10,399 nt of DNA from Deltaproteobacteria bacterium UBA6601 (GTDB taxonomy: Bacteria; Myxococcota_A; UBA796; UBA9615). The DNA lies in NCBI GenBank assembly GCA_002433485.1, contig DJIF01000153.1, positions 1 to 10,399 on the forward strand, in the 5' to 3' direction. Of this stretch, positions 1 through 7,061 are shown in pieces. The first letter of the stretch is position 1. Every line of letters starts with the position of its first letter. The translations under genes were made by a program, and so were the position numbers. Under the pieces are notes generated by a model. The model saw nothing but the letters and a program-made list of their open reading frames with translations. It was not told the origin of the DNA and did not search any database.

Positions 1-492
1 CGCGGCCAGCTGGAAGCTGCCTACGAAGTGGCCCGCCATGCCCTCGATCTCACCCGGGACCTCGGCGATGGCGGCGAGGAAGGCGACCTCTATCACTGCG
101 GTGTCTTTGCCACGATGGCCGGCAAAGAGCAGGAGGGCCTCGACTTCCTTGAAACCGCCCGTGACGCCTGCGCAGAGGGCTCAGCCAGAGGGCTGCTGCC
201 CGAAGTACTGTTCAATATCGCGCAGATCAAGCTGCGGCGCGAAGAGTTCGGCCCCGCGCAGAGTCAGCTTGAGCAAGCGCTCTCACTGGTTGCCGGAGGC
301 GCCGACCGTGGCCGCGAATTGCGGGTCCTCGAGTCCCTGGGGCAGGTACTCAGCATGCGCGGCGACCATCAGGGTGCAGCAAGCCGCTACAAGCAGGCAG
401 CAGACCGAGCCGTCGGCCCTCAAGCCAAACAGCTAAGAGCGAGCCTTCGCAAGCGCATTGCCGAGGAACGCAAGCGGGCCGCCTCTGGTTAG
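1..492 (+). CDS. TPR-repeat protein, C-terminal part (5'-truncated)
   Basis: The reading frame is open from the first base, so the true start lies left of the window; 163 codons precede the TAG at 490-492. The GTG at 28 is an internal valine, not a convincing start. The protein is almost all amphipathic helix. Pairs of helices with TPR-like spacing are visible: the helix from LPEVLFNIAQIKLRREEF into AQSQLEQALSL, and the helix from LRVLESLGQVLSMRGDHQGA into ASRYKQAADRA, with the small/aromatic residue pattern of tetratricopeptide repeats. The tail is basic (LRKRIAEERKR). TPR proteins are protein-interaction scaffolds; the domain that would give this one a specific role is outside the window. 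Its stop overlaps by 4 bp the stop of the convergent gene at 489-1199. Repeat class is fairly sure, function unknown. Confidence 0.75.
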   Translation, partial: RGQLEAAYEVARHALDLTRDLGDGGEEGDLYHCGVFATMAGKEQEGLDFLETARDACAEGSARGLLPEVLFNIAQIKLRREEFGPAQSQLEQALSLVAGGADRGRELRVLESLGQVLSMRGDHQGAASRYKQAADRAVGPQAKQLRASLRKRIAEERKRAASG

Positions 493-1199
493 CTCTTTGA
501 GTTGCTTGCGGGATCATCGGCCAGAAGTTTCTCGAGATCTCGCTGACAGGTCTGCAGGAAGTCCCAGTCCACTCCAGATGGAAAGGCGCTCCTGAGTTCA
601 AGCTCCAGCGCCTGGGGCAGACTCTCGCCCAGCACCCGATACAAGGCGATGATGGCTTCAATGCGCATCAAGTCAGCGGCCTCTTCATCAACTACCACCG
701 ACAACAGCGCTCCCAGAACCTCAGGTGCCGAGGTGCCCCCACAGCGCAGTCCGAGCGCAGCAGCTGCCGGAGCGCGGCGGTAGTCTGGCCCGGTCGCGAG
801 GGTTCGTAACAAGGTCTCCAGTTCAGCTTGGTGCGACTTGCCAGGTGTCTGGGCGGCAACGGTGCCAGCGGCGGGACGAAGCAAGCTTGCTGGCCCCCTT
901 AAGGGGGTGGGCCCGAAAGAGGCATCCACAGCTTGCCGATTCGCATGTCTGAGCTGTCGGGGTCGGGAGGAATTTTGAGCAGCAGGAGGCAGATAATCTG
1001 GCTCCTGCACCATCACCGCCAGATACGTCAGGACCACCAGCAAACAGACCGCTAGCCCCAGGCCCCACAGCAAGTTGCCATATAGATGGCCAAAGGCCAG
1101 ACCAGCAGCTAGTAACGCCAGTGCACCGAGCCATCGTCGCCAGGCCGATCTGATCACAGGCTGCTGACCGATCGCCGACGGTTGACCCTGCTGACACAA
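489..1199 (-). CDS. Small membrane protein with C-terminal HEAT-like helical domain
   Basis: Not recognised as a named family. The 236-residue product has two adjacent hydrophobic helices (about residues 23-40 and 42-64), a Pro/Ala/Arg-rich linker (about 70-115), and a helical domain (about 118-230) in which LETLLRTLA, RAPAAAALGLRCGG, VLGALLSVVVDEEAADLMRIEAIIALYRVLGES and LELELRSAF look like HEAT-type or armadillo-type helices. I infer a membrane-anchored interaction protein with the repeat domain on one face of the membrane. The frame stays open back to 1478, but that part lies opposite the DUF2079 gene and reads Arg/Ser/Cys-rich, as shadows do. I chose TTG at 1199 because AAGG lies 8 nt upstream; GTG at 1157 is the alternative and keeps both helices. 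The gene is convergent with the TPR gene and divergent from the DUF2079 gene, with 17 nt between the two starts. Confidence 0.6.
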   Translation of the reverse strand: MCQQGQPSAIGQQPVIRSAWRRWLGALALLAAGLAFGHLYGNLLWGLGLAVCLLVVLTYLAVMVQEPDYLPPAAQNSSRPRQLRHANRQAVDASFGPTPLRGPASLLRPAAGTVAAQTPGKSHQAELETLLRTLATGPDYRRAPAAAALGLRCGGTSAPEVLGALLSVVVDEEAADLMRIEAIIALYRVLGESLPQALELELRSAFPSGVDWDFLQTCQRDLEKLLADDPASNSKS

Positions 1200-1216
1200 A
1201 CAGACAGCCTTGAGGC

Positions 1217-2833
1217 ATGAGCAAGATGGACAGCACCTCCAACCGAGCCCCAGCTCCGCTGCTCGCCTATGGGCTGGTGGTAACAGCCATGCTGGCTTTT
1301 GTTGTGCTGCACACTCGCTTGCTGATGTGGAAGTCGACCGGCTTGATGGCGGAATGGCCCATCGATCTGACCTTCTTCCATAACCTGATCTGGAACCTCG
1401 CCGAAGGCAATGGACACATCCAGTCGGCCAGCTATCACGAGCCACCGGGCTTCTTCGGCGAGACCCACTTCGAGCCAATCATTCTGCTTGCCGTGCCCTT
1501 CTACTGGCTGGCGCCGGGCCTGCCCACCCTGTTCGCTATTCAATCGAGCCTCCTGTCGCTGGGTGCCATTGCAGTCTACCGGCTGGTACGCTCAGAGTCG
1601 GCTCGGCCGTTAGCAGCTGCAACCGGCGCCATCATTTATCTGGCCTGGTGGCCCCTGTGGCGAATGGCGATGGCCGACATCCGGCCGCTGACCTGGTCGA
1701 TACCCTTCCTACTGCTGCTGGTCGCAGCGCTCCGCGAGGGCCGCAAGTGGGAGAGCTTTAGCTGGGCACTACTCGCCTGCATGTGTCGAGAAGAGGTCGC
1801 CCTTTTGGTATTGACCACCGGCGCTGCGGCGCTGCTCTGGAAAGACCGGCCCTCACTTCAGCATCGGGAACTGGTGCACCGACTGCTGACCGCCACTGGC
1901 CTGTTCCTCATCGTCACCTCAGCGCTGCGATTGAACATCACCTTCTACATTCAACCCGGCGAGTGGCTGCGCGACGTTCTTGGCGGCCGGCTGGGTGAGA
2001 CCGGCGCCTCAGACTGGGGGCGAACGCCTGCCTCTATGATCGGAGAGCGCCTGCGCTACTTCGGGGAGTGGTTACTGCCCGTCGGCGTGGGCGCACTGTT
2101 GGCGCCCGAGCTGCTGCTGGCGGCCAGCCCGCTGGTTCTCTACCTGTTCAGTCAGGCCCAATGGGAAGCCACTTGGGATGGCCCCTACATTCACCACCCT
2201 GCCCCAGCCGTAGCACTGGTGGCCGCCGCCGCGGCCATTGGCTGGACCCGACTCCTGCGCAAGCGACCTCTGCGGCCACCTCTGATCGCGGTCATCCTGA
2301 TGCTACTGCTGGCCTGGGAGGCGCGGAATCTTCATGCCCACTGGCAACCCCACGTGCTCCCAGAATTGGCACCGGCGCTGATCCAGGACCCTGAGCGCTT
2401 CAACCGCCTCGACGTGGACGACAAGGAGCGGTTGCGCGATCGGGTAAAGGGGGTTGCGACTCTGGCTGCGCTGGTTCCTGACGACGCCGCCATAGTCACC
2501 GACTACGACACCCTCCATCTGTTCTCTGGTCGCTTCGCGGTCTACTGCTATCAGCAAATGGAGATCGACCCGGTCGCGCCCCCGCCCGAGGGCCTTTCCG
2601 AACCGCTGCTGCCATACAGCCCACAGCTCACCAAACATCAAATTGAAGAGCATGCGGACATTCGCTACCCAGTCCCCAATCCACCGCGCAGACAGCCGCG
2701 CTGGGCCCTGGTGCATCGCGATCACCAGGATTGGCATGCGCGCGTACTGGCAGCAGGTTTAGTAACCATCTCAAGAGCCTCAGAGTGGACCCTCTACGGA
2801 CCCACTGAAGCCGCCCAACAGATTCCGCGCTAG
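1217..2833 (+). CDS. DUF2079 family multi-pass membrane protein
   Basis: A 538-residue polytopic membrane protein with about nine or ten hydrophobic segments, clear ones near residues 13-33, 87-104, 131-148, 159-175, 182-208, 224-237, 284-310, 330-345 and 354-368. The N-terminal signature is typical of DUF2079: an early helix, then LTFFHNLIWNLAEGN (52-66), then GETHFEPIILLAVPFYWL (81-98), then a helix ending in AVYRLVR, and later CREEVALLVL (190-199) matching the family's 'R-E-D/E-hydrophobic' stretch. The C-terminal third is soluble; VPDDAAIVTDYDTLHLFSGR (about 458-477) resembles the 'P-x-D-A-x-V' segment found after the last helix in this family and in related glycosyltransferase-like membrane proteins. 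The biochemical role of DUF2079 is not established; an envelope glycan or lipid-linked role is inference. ATG at 1217 has GAGG only 1 nt away, so ATG at 1226 (spacing 10) is an equally good start. A 9-bp gap leads to the AAA+ gene, so the two are probably co-transcribed. Confidence 0.85.
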   Translation: MSKMDSTSNRAPAPLLAYGLVVTAMLAFVVLHTRLLMWKSTGLMAEWPIDLTFFHNLIWNLAEGNGHIQSASYHEPPGFFGETHFEPIILLAVPFYWLAPGLPTLFAIQSSLLSLGAIAVYRLVRSESARPLAAATGAIIYLAWWPLWRMAMADIRPLTWSIPFLLLLVAALREGRKWESFSWALLACMCREEVALLVLTTGAAALLWKDRPSLQHRELVHRLLTATGLFLIVTSALRLNITFYIQPGEWLRDVLGGRLGETGASDWGRTPASMIGERLRYFGEWLLPVGVGALLAPELLLAASPLVLYLFSQAQWEATWDGPYIHHPAPAVALVAAAAAIGWTRLLRKRPLRPPLIAVILMLLLAWEARNLHAHWQPHVLPELAPALIQDPERFNRLDVDDKERLRDRVKGVATLAALVPDDAAIVTDYDTLHLFSGRFAVYCYQQMEIDPVAPPPEGLSEPLLPYSPQLTKHQIEEHADIRYPVPNPPRRQPRWALVHRDHQDWHARVLAAGLVTISRASEWTLYGPTEAAQQIPR

Positions 2834-2836
2834 GAT
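2832..2836 (+). promoter_or_regulatory. Ribosome binding site for the GTG-started AAA+ gene
   Basis: AGGAT starts inside the stop codon of the DUF2079 gene and lies 6 nt before the GTG at 2843. It supports that GTG as the start and implies coupled translation of the two genes. Confidence 0.55.
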
Positions 2837-2842
2837 CAACAG

Positions 2843-4360
2843 GTGGACAAGGTTTTCGAAGAGCTCTCCCTCAAGCTGCGTGCGCGCTACCCCTTCGTCT
2901 ACTTCCTGACCTGGGAGGAAGAGCGGGCCCTGCGCGGGCTCAAGAAGCTAGCCCGCCAACAGAAGAGACCACTGTGGGAGTGGTCGATGGTGGCGGGACT
3001 ACGGCGCGGACGCAAGGCCGTCGACGGAAGTGACAGCGCCGAAGCCGCCCTGCGCCATCTGGCAGCAGAAAAAGACCCGTTTTTCGTGATTCTCAAGGAC
3101 TTTCATCAGCACATCCATCGGCCCGAGGTAGCCCGCCAACTACGAGACATGAGCGGGGCAATGGCGGAACGTTCTCAGACACTGCTGTTCCTCTCGCCCT
3201 TCGCTCAGATTCCCAGTGAGCTGGAGAAGGACATTGCAACCCTCGAGCTCCCCTTACCCGGTCTCAAGGAGGTAGCACGTCTCTTTCACACCCTGATCAA
3301 AGGCGAAAACATCGAAGTCGATCTCGACCTGTTCGAACAGGTGGTCAAGGCCAGCCTGGGTCTCACCGAAGACGAGATCAAGCGGGTCTACGGCAAAGTC
3401 CTGCTACGCAGCGGCTCATTCTCCAGAGAACAACTGGTCGAGATCATCTCCGAGAAGAGCCAGATCATCCGGCGCTCAGAGTTCCTCGAATTCCACCCAC
3501 TCAACACCTCCATGGAAGAAGTCGGCGGGCTTGAGAACCTCAAGGAGTGGCTCAACTCAAGGGCCGGCTCATTCTCCGAGAAGGCACGCAGCTACGGCCT
3601 CCCTCAGCCGCGCGGGATCTTCCTGCTCGGCGTCCAAGGTTGCGGCAAATCATTGACCGCCAAGGCCATTGCTGACCTGTGGAAGGTTCCGTTGCTGCGC
3701 CTCGATGTGGGCGCTCTGGTGTTGGGTGCTTCGGCAGCAGAAGAGGGCCTCAGGCGCGCCATCCGCATTGCCGAATCCATGGCTCCCGTAGTGCTCTGGG
3801 TTGACGAGATCGAGAAAGCCTTCGCCGGAGTGGACAGCGGCGCTGGAGACAGCGCAGGCGCGGCGAGAATTTTTGGCAGCTTCATCACCTGGCTCCAAGA
3901 AAAAGAGGCCCCCGTATTCGTGGTTGCCACTGGCAACGATGTGCGGAGGCTGCCCCCGGAATTGCTACGTAAGGGCCGCTTCGATGAGATTTTCTGGGTG
4001 GACCTGCCAGACATTCATGAGCGCGAGACCATCTTCAAGATCCACCTGCGCAGAAGAGGGCGGGAGCCGGCCAACTTCGACTGCTGGGAGTTGGCCGAGG
4101 TCTCAGATCGGTTCTCGGGAGCAGAGATCGAACAATCCATCATCGACGCCATGTTCTCGGCCTTCGCTGAGGACCGCGAGGTTGCAACCCTCGATGTGTT
4201 GCGGGCAATTCGACAGACCGTACCGCTGGCAAGAACCATGGATCAGGCCATCAAGGAGCTCAAAGAATGGGCCCATGACCGAACCCGCCCAGCAACATGG
4301 GACAGCCGCAGGGTCGACTACTTCAAGCTCTGGGAGAACTCAGAGCTGGAGTCCGGCTGA
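2843..4360 (+). CDS. Ycf46-like AAA+ ATPase
   Basis: A 505-residue AAA+ ATPase of the Ycf46 type. The N-terminal 210 residues form the degenerate ATPase-like region of this group: FFVILKDFHQHI (80-91), a short helix, RSQTLLFLSP (110-119), IPSELEKDIATLELPLPG (123-140). The C-terminal catalytic module is complete: GVQGCGKS Walker A (263-270, Lys269), VVLWVDEIEKAF Walker B (316-327, Asp321/Glu322), sensor-1 VVATGN (360-365), LLRKGRFDEIFWVDLP with arginine-finger candidates Arg376/Arg379, and FSGAEIEQSIIDAMFSAF (424-441) as the lid helices with sensor 2. It should hydrolyse ATP as a ring to remodel a protein partner. Ycf46 is best known from plastids and cyanobacteria, where a role linked to inorganic carbon use has been proposed; the substrate here is unknown. 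The start is GTG with AGGAT 6 nt upstream. Close coupling with the DUF2079 gene hints at a membrane-linked role (inference). Confidence 0.9.
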   Translation: MDKVFEELSLKLRARYPFVYFLTWEEERALRGLKKLARQQKRPLWEWSMVAGLRRGRKAVDGSDSAEAALRHLAAEKDPFFVILKDFHQHIHRPEVARQLRDMSGAMAERSQTLLFLSPFAQIPSELEKDIATLELPLPGLKEVARLFHTLIKGENIEVDLDLFEQVVKASLGLTEDEIKRVYGKVLLRSGSFSREQLVEIISEKSQIIRRSEFLEFHPLNTSMEEVGGLENLKEWLNSRAGSFSEKARSYGLPQPRGIFLLGVQGCGKSLTAKAIADLWKVPLLRLDVGALVLGASAAEEGLRRAIRIAESMAPVVLWVDEIEKAFAGVDSGAGDSAGAARIFGSFITWLQEKEAPVFVVATGNDVRRLPPELLRKGRFDEIFWVDLPDIHERETIFKIHLRRRGREPANFDCWELAEVSDRFSGAEIEQSIIDAMFSAFAEDREVATLDVLRAIRQTVPLARTMDQAIKELKEWAHDRTRPATWDSRRVDYFKLWENSELESG

Positions 4361-4366
4361 CTGCGT

Positions 4367-5212
4367 TCAGGAACTCCCTGGGCCAGCACCAGCATCGACA
4401 GCGTAACGGGCCAGCAGAGCACTGAAGCGTAGTTCCAGGAGCTCAAGGTGCTCCGGCTCCAGCTCATCGCGCCACTGCCCGGGCATGCCACTGCGATAAT
4501 GATGGCGGTCGTCCCGGTCCCCCCGGTTGCGACCGCCAGACAGCATCTCGAAGCTGTGGCGAGAGAGCATGGCCTGAAGCTCTGAGCTGCTGAGCAGACG
4601 GCGCTGCAGCGAGGGGCTCCCAAAGCGCCTGCCAAAGGACGCAAAGCGCCCCCGCAATCCACCAGTAGCAGCCTTGCCTTGGCGACCCTGAGCAAGATCA
4701 TCCAACAACCCGAGATGACCCAGTAGTTCCGCTAGCTGGGCGGCGGGCGACTCCACCAGAGTTTCAAAGCGCAGCTCCAGGATCTCGTGCCTGCTGTAGT
4801 CCCAGTTCTGCATGTCGCTGAACTGACCTGCCCGACATTGGATCTCGGCCAGCAACCCGTCATGCAGACTCATCTGAGCCAGCTCTTCCCGGTGCTGCGC
4901 CAGCTCCAGCCAGTGATCAGCAGGGTGGCTGTAACGGTGTGAGTAGTACGACGAAACCACCACATCCCGCGGATCACGCACCACGTGAACCGCACGGAAC
5001 TCACCGAGTCCAGCAAGGTCCCTGACCGCTGAATTCATGCACAACAGGACCTCAACCTGCTGCTGCTCGACAAAACGGGCCAGCTGGCCGCCTACTGCAG
5101 CGGCGTCAAAGACCCTGGCAAAGCGATAGCCGGTGTGTTCACAGACCTCTTCGAGCAGCCCCCCCAACCAGGTAGAACCGCAACGATGGTGACAGAACAG
5201 CGCCCGCAGCAC
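4367..5212 (-). CDS. Sulfotransferase-domain protein
   Basis: A 281-residue protein with the PAPS-dependent sulfotransferase layout. The N-terminal phosphate-binding loop reads HHRCGSTWL (8-16), equivalent to the 'P-K-S-G-T-T-W' loop of cytosolic sulfotransferases but with His-His-Arg-Cys in front. The 3'-phosphate site is AVHVVRDPRDVVVSSYYSHR (74-93), with Arg79 and Ser87 as the expected ligands. LELRFETLVESP (145-156) follows, and YRSGMPGQWRDELEPEH (239-255) corresponds to the C-terminal 'R-K-G-x-x-G-x-W' nucleotide-binding motif. It should transfer sulfate from PAPS to an acceptor; the acceptor (glycan, lipid or small molecule) cannot be read from the sequence. There is no signal peptide, so it is probably cytosolic. 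The start is GTG, 9 nt after the gpsA stop and without a clear Shine-Dalgarno, so it likely depends on translational coupling. Its 3' end faces the AAA+ gene across 6 bp. Confidence 0.85.
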   Translation of the reverse strand: MLRALFCHHRCGSTWLGGLLEEVCEHTGYRFARVFDAAAVGGQLARFVEQQQVEVLLCMNSAVRDLAGLGEFRAVHVVRDPRDVVVSSYYSHRYSHPADHWLELAQHREELAQMSLHDGLLAEIQCRAGQFSDMQNWDYSRHEILELRFETLVESPAAQLAELLGHLGLLDDLAQGRQGKAATGGLRGRFASFGRRFGSPSLQRRLLSSSELQAMLSRHSFEMLSGGRNRGDRDDRHHYRSGMPGQWRDELEPEHLELLELRFSALLARYAVDAGAGPGSS

Positions 5213-5221
5213 CGCCGGGAC

Positions 5222-6226
5222 TCAGTCCAGCTCGTGCTTCAAGGGCCGCTCCATCAGCGAAAGAGCCAGCTCCCGGGCTGGCCGGCCGTCGTAGAGGAGC
5301 TCATGCATGGCCGTCACCAGGGGCATGTCCAGGCCAATCCGCTGCGCCAGCTTGTAGGTAGAAGCCGTTGTCTTGACGCCCTCTGCAACCTGTCCACCCA
5401 GACTTTCGGTGACCTCAGCCAGAGTCATGCCCTTGCCGAGCCCCAGGCCGACACGCCGATTTCGACTCAGGTCACCGGTGCAGGTGAGCACCAGATCCCC
5501 CATCCCGGCGAGCCCCATGAAGGTGAGCGGATCGGCACCCTTGGCGGCACCAAGACGGCTCATCTCGGCTAGCCCCCGGGTAATTACCGCAGCACGAACA
5601 TTGTGGCCGAAGCCGAGCCCGTCCCCGCAACCCGCGGCAATAGCGATGATGTTCTTGACCGCGCCGCCCAGTTCGACACCGACCACATCACCGGTGGTGT
5701 AGACCCGAAAAGAGGGACCAGAGAATGCTTTCTGCACCCGCTCCGCCACCTCCAACCGACGAGAGGCTACGACCACCGCGGTCGGCTGCCCCTCCAAAAC
5801 CTCGCGGGCAAACGAAGGGCCCGAGATGAAGGCCAGCTCTTCATGACAATGAGCTGGAAGCTCGGCACGGAGGACCTCATCCATGGTCTCGCCGCCAGCC
5901 TCAATTCCCTTACTGGCACAAACCAGGAGGGTGCCGGGACTCAGGAAGTCACGCACATCACGAGCCAGGGCGCGCGTCACATGGGAAGGAGAGACGAACA
6001 GCACCATCGAGGCCCCGTCAACAGCTTCGTCAAGACGCGCCGTAGCGCGCAGGCCCGGTAGTTCAAATTCGGTCATGTAGCGACTGTTGCGGCCCTGCGC
6101 ATTGACCTCATCAGCATGACCGGGCTCGTAGCACCACAACGAGACCTCATTGCCCCCGCGAAGCAGCACCGCACTGAGGGCTGTGCCAAACGAACCGGCT
6201 CCCAGGACCGCGACCTTAGCTACCAT
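5222..6226 (-). CDS. gpsA: NAD(P)-dependent glycerol-3-phosphate dehydrogenase GpsA
   Basis: This cytosolic enzyme reduces dihydroxyacetone phosphate to sn-glycerol-3-phosphate, the backbone donor for phospholipid synthesis. At 334 residues it has the usual length. The N-terminal Rossmann fold shows VLGAGSFGTALS (7-18); then come ASKGIE (104-109, conserved Lys106), ISGPSFAREV (134-143), the catalytic helix GGAVKNIIAIAAG (187-199, Lys191), GHNVRAAVITRGLAEM (207-222) and GLAGMGDLVLTCTGDLSRNRRVG (238-260), which holds the substrate and nucleotide site. No key residue is missing. ATG at 6226 is preceded by AGGTGGAG with GGAG 7 nt away; this overlaps the dapD stop region. It sits as the third gene of the leftward operon, 14 nt after dapD and 9 nt before the sulfotransferase gene. 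Confidence 0.98.
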   Translation of the reverse strand: MVAKVAVLGAGSFGTALSAVLLRGGNEVSLWCYEPGHADEVNAQGRNSRYMTEFELPGLRATARLDEAVDGASMVLFVSPSHVTRALARDVRDFLSPGTLLVCASKGIEAGGETMDEVLRAELPAHCHEELAFISGPSFAREVLEGQPTAVVVASRRLEVAERVQKAFSGPSFRVYTTGDVVGVELGGAVKNIIAIAAGCGDGLGFGHNVRAAVITRGLAEMSRLGAAKGADPLTFMGLAGMGDLVLTCTGDLSRNRRVGLGLGKGMTLAEVTESLGGQVAEGVKTTASTYKLAQRIGLDMPLVTAMHELLYDGRPARELALSLMERPLKHELD

Positions 6227-6233
6227 TGCTTAA

Positions 6234-6241
6234 CTCCACCT
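6234..6241 (-). promoter_or_regulatory. Strong ribosome binding site for gpsA
   Basis: On the minus strand AGGTGGAG begins at the last base of the dapD stop codon and places GGAG 7 nt before the gpsA ATG. It is among the strongest Shine-Dalgarno sequences in the window, so gpsA can initiate independently within the operon. Confidence 0.65.
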
Positions 6242-7056
6242 CAGGCCTGCACTCCAAAGTCCCGCAGACTCTGGTTCAACGACGTCTTGCGGTCGGTGCT
6301 CTCTTTCCTGCGGCCAATGATCAACGCACAGGGCAACTGATAGTCCCCAGCAGGAAAGCTCTTGGTTCGAGTGCCGGGGATCACCACCGAGCGGGCGGGA
6401 ACACGCCCGCGATAGACCTTCTCCTGCTGGCCAGTAACATCAATGATAGGGGTACTACCGGTAAGCACGACATTGGCCCCCAGCACCGCTTCGGTCTCCA
6501 CCCGCACCCCCTCTACAACGACACAGCGGGAGCCAACAAAAGCGCCATCCTCAACGACCACCGGCGCACTGGCGGCAGGCTCAAGAACCCCGCCGATGCC
6601 GACCCCGCCGCTGAGATGAACATCCCTGCCGATCTGCGCGCATGAGCCCACTGTGGCCCAGGTATCCACCATCGAGCCGGAACCGACCCGAGCGCCGATG
6701 TTCACGTAAGAGGGCATCAAGATGGCACCCGGCTCTACAAATGCGCCACGCCGCACGGTTGCGGGTGGCACGACCCTCACCCCATCCGCAGCATGGGAGT
6801 CCTTGACCGGAATCTTGTCGAACCAACGATAGATGCCAGCATCCAGCTCCTGCATCGCAGCGATCCGGAAGTACATCAGCACCGCCTGTTTGACCCACAC
6901 GTGGACCTGCCAGTCGCCGCCCGGCTGCTCAGGCGGCGCGGCAACCCTCAGCTCACCGCGATCCAGCGCAGCGATGGTCTGCTCTACAGCCTCGCAGACG
7001 TCAGCGCGTTGCGGGAAGTCAGGGCTACCGAAATGCTCCTCGATCAACGCTCTCAT
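6241..7056 (-). CDS. dapD: Tetrahydrodipicolinate N-succinyltransferase DapD
   Basis: DapD transfers succinyl from succinyl-CoA to 2,3,4,5-tetrahydropyridine-2,6-dicarboxylate, the committed step of the succinylase route to meso-diaminopimelate (peptidoglycan) and lysine. The 271-residue length is normal. The N-terminal helical domain includes VHVWVKQAVLMYFRI (51-65). The left-handed beta-helix of hexapeptide repeats runs from about 100 to 235 (VRRGAFVEPGAILMPSYVNIG, MVDTWATVGSCAQIG, VVVEDGAFVG). Asp131 in VDTWATVG and Glu182 in VVEGV match the positions of the catalytic Asp/Glu pair known in this family. The C-terminal part YRGRVPARSVVIPGTR followed by a short acidic/basic tail is also typical. 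The start is ATG, 5 nt after the stop of the lipoprotein gene, with no good Shine-Dalgarno, so coupled translation is likely. Confidence 0.97.
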   Translation of the reverse strand: MRALIEEHFGSPDFPQRADVCEAVEQTIAALDRGELRVAAPPEQPGGDWQVHVWVKQAVLMYFRIAAMQELDAGIYRWFDKIPVKDSHAADGVRVVPPATVRRGAFVEPGAILMPSYVNIGARVGSGSMVDTWATVGSCAQIGRDVHLSGGVGIGGVLEPAASAPVVVEDGAFVGSRCVVVEGVRVETEAVLGANVVLTGSTPIIDVTGQQEKVYRGRVPARSVVIPGTRTKSFPAGDYQLPCALIIGRRKESTDRKTSLNQSLRDFGVQA

Positions 7057-7061
7057 GACGA

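Noticed and set aside
1200..1478. Upstream extension of the leftward membrane-protein gene to an ORF start at 1478
   Set aside because: This part lies opposite the well-supported DUF2079 coding region and translates to an Arg/Ser/Cys-rich, non-protein-like sequence; TTG 1199 has a ribosome binding site.
3801..4406. Rightward 201-residue ORF overlapping the AAA+ gene
   Set aside because: Frame shadow of the AAA+ ATPase, which has all catalytic motifs in the other frame; the product is Ser/Arg/Pro-rich.
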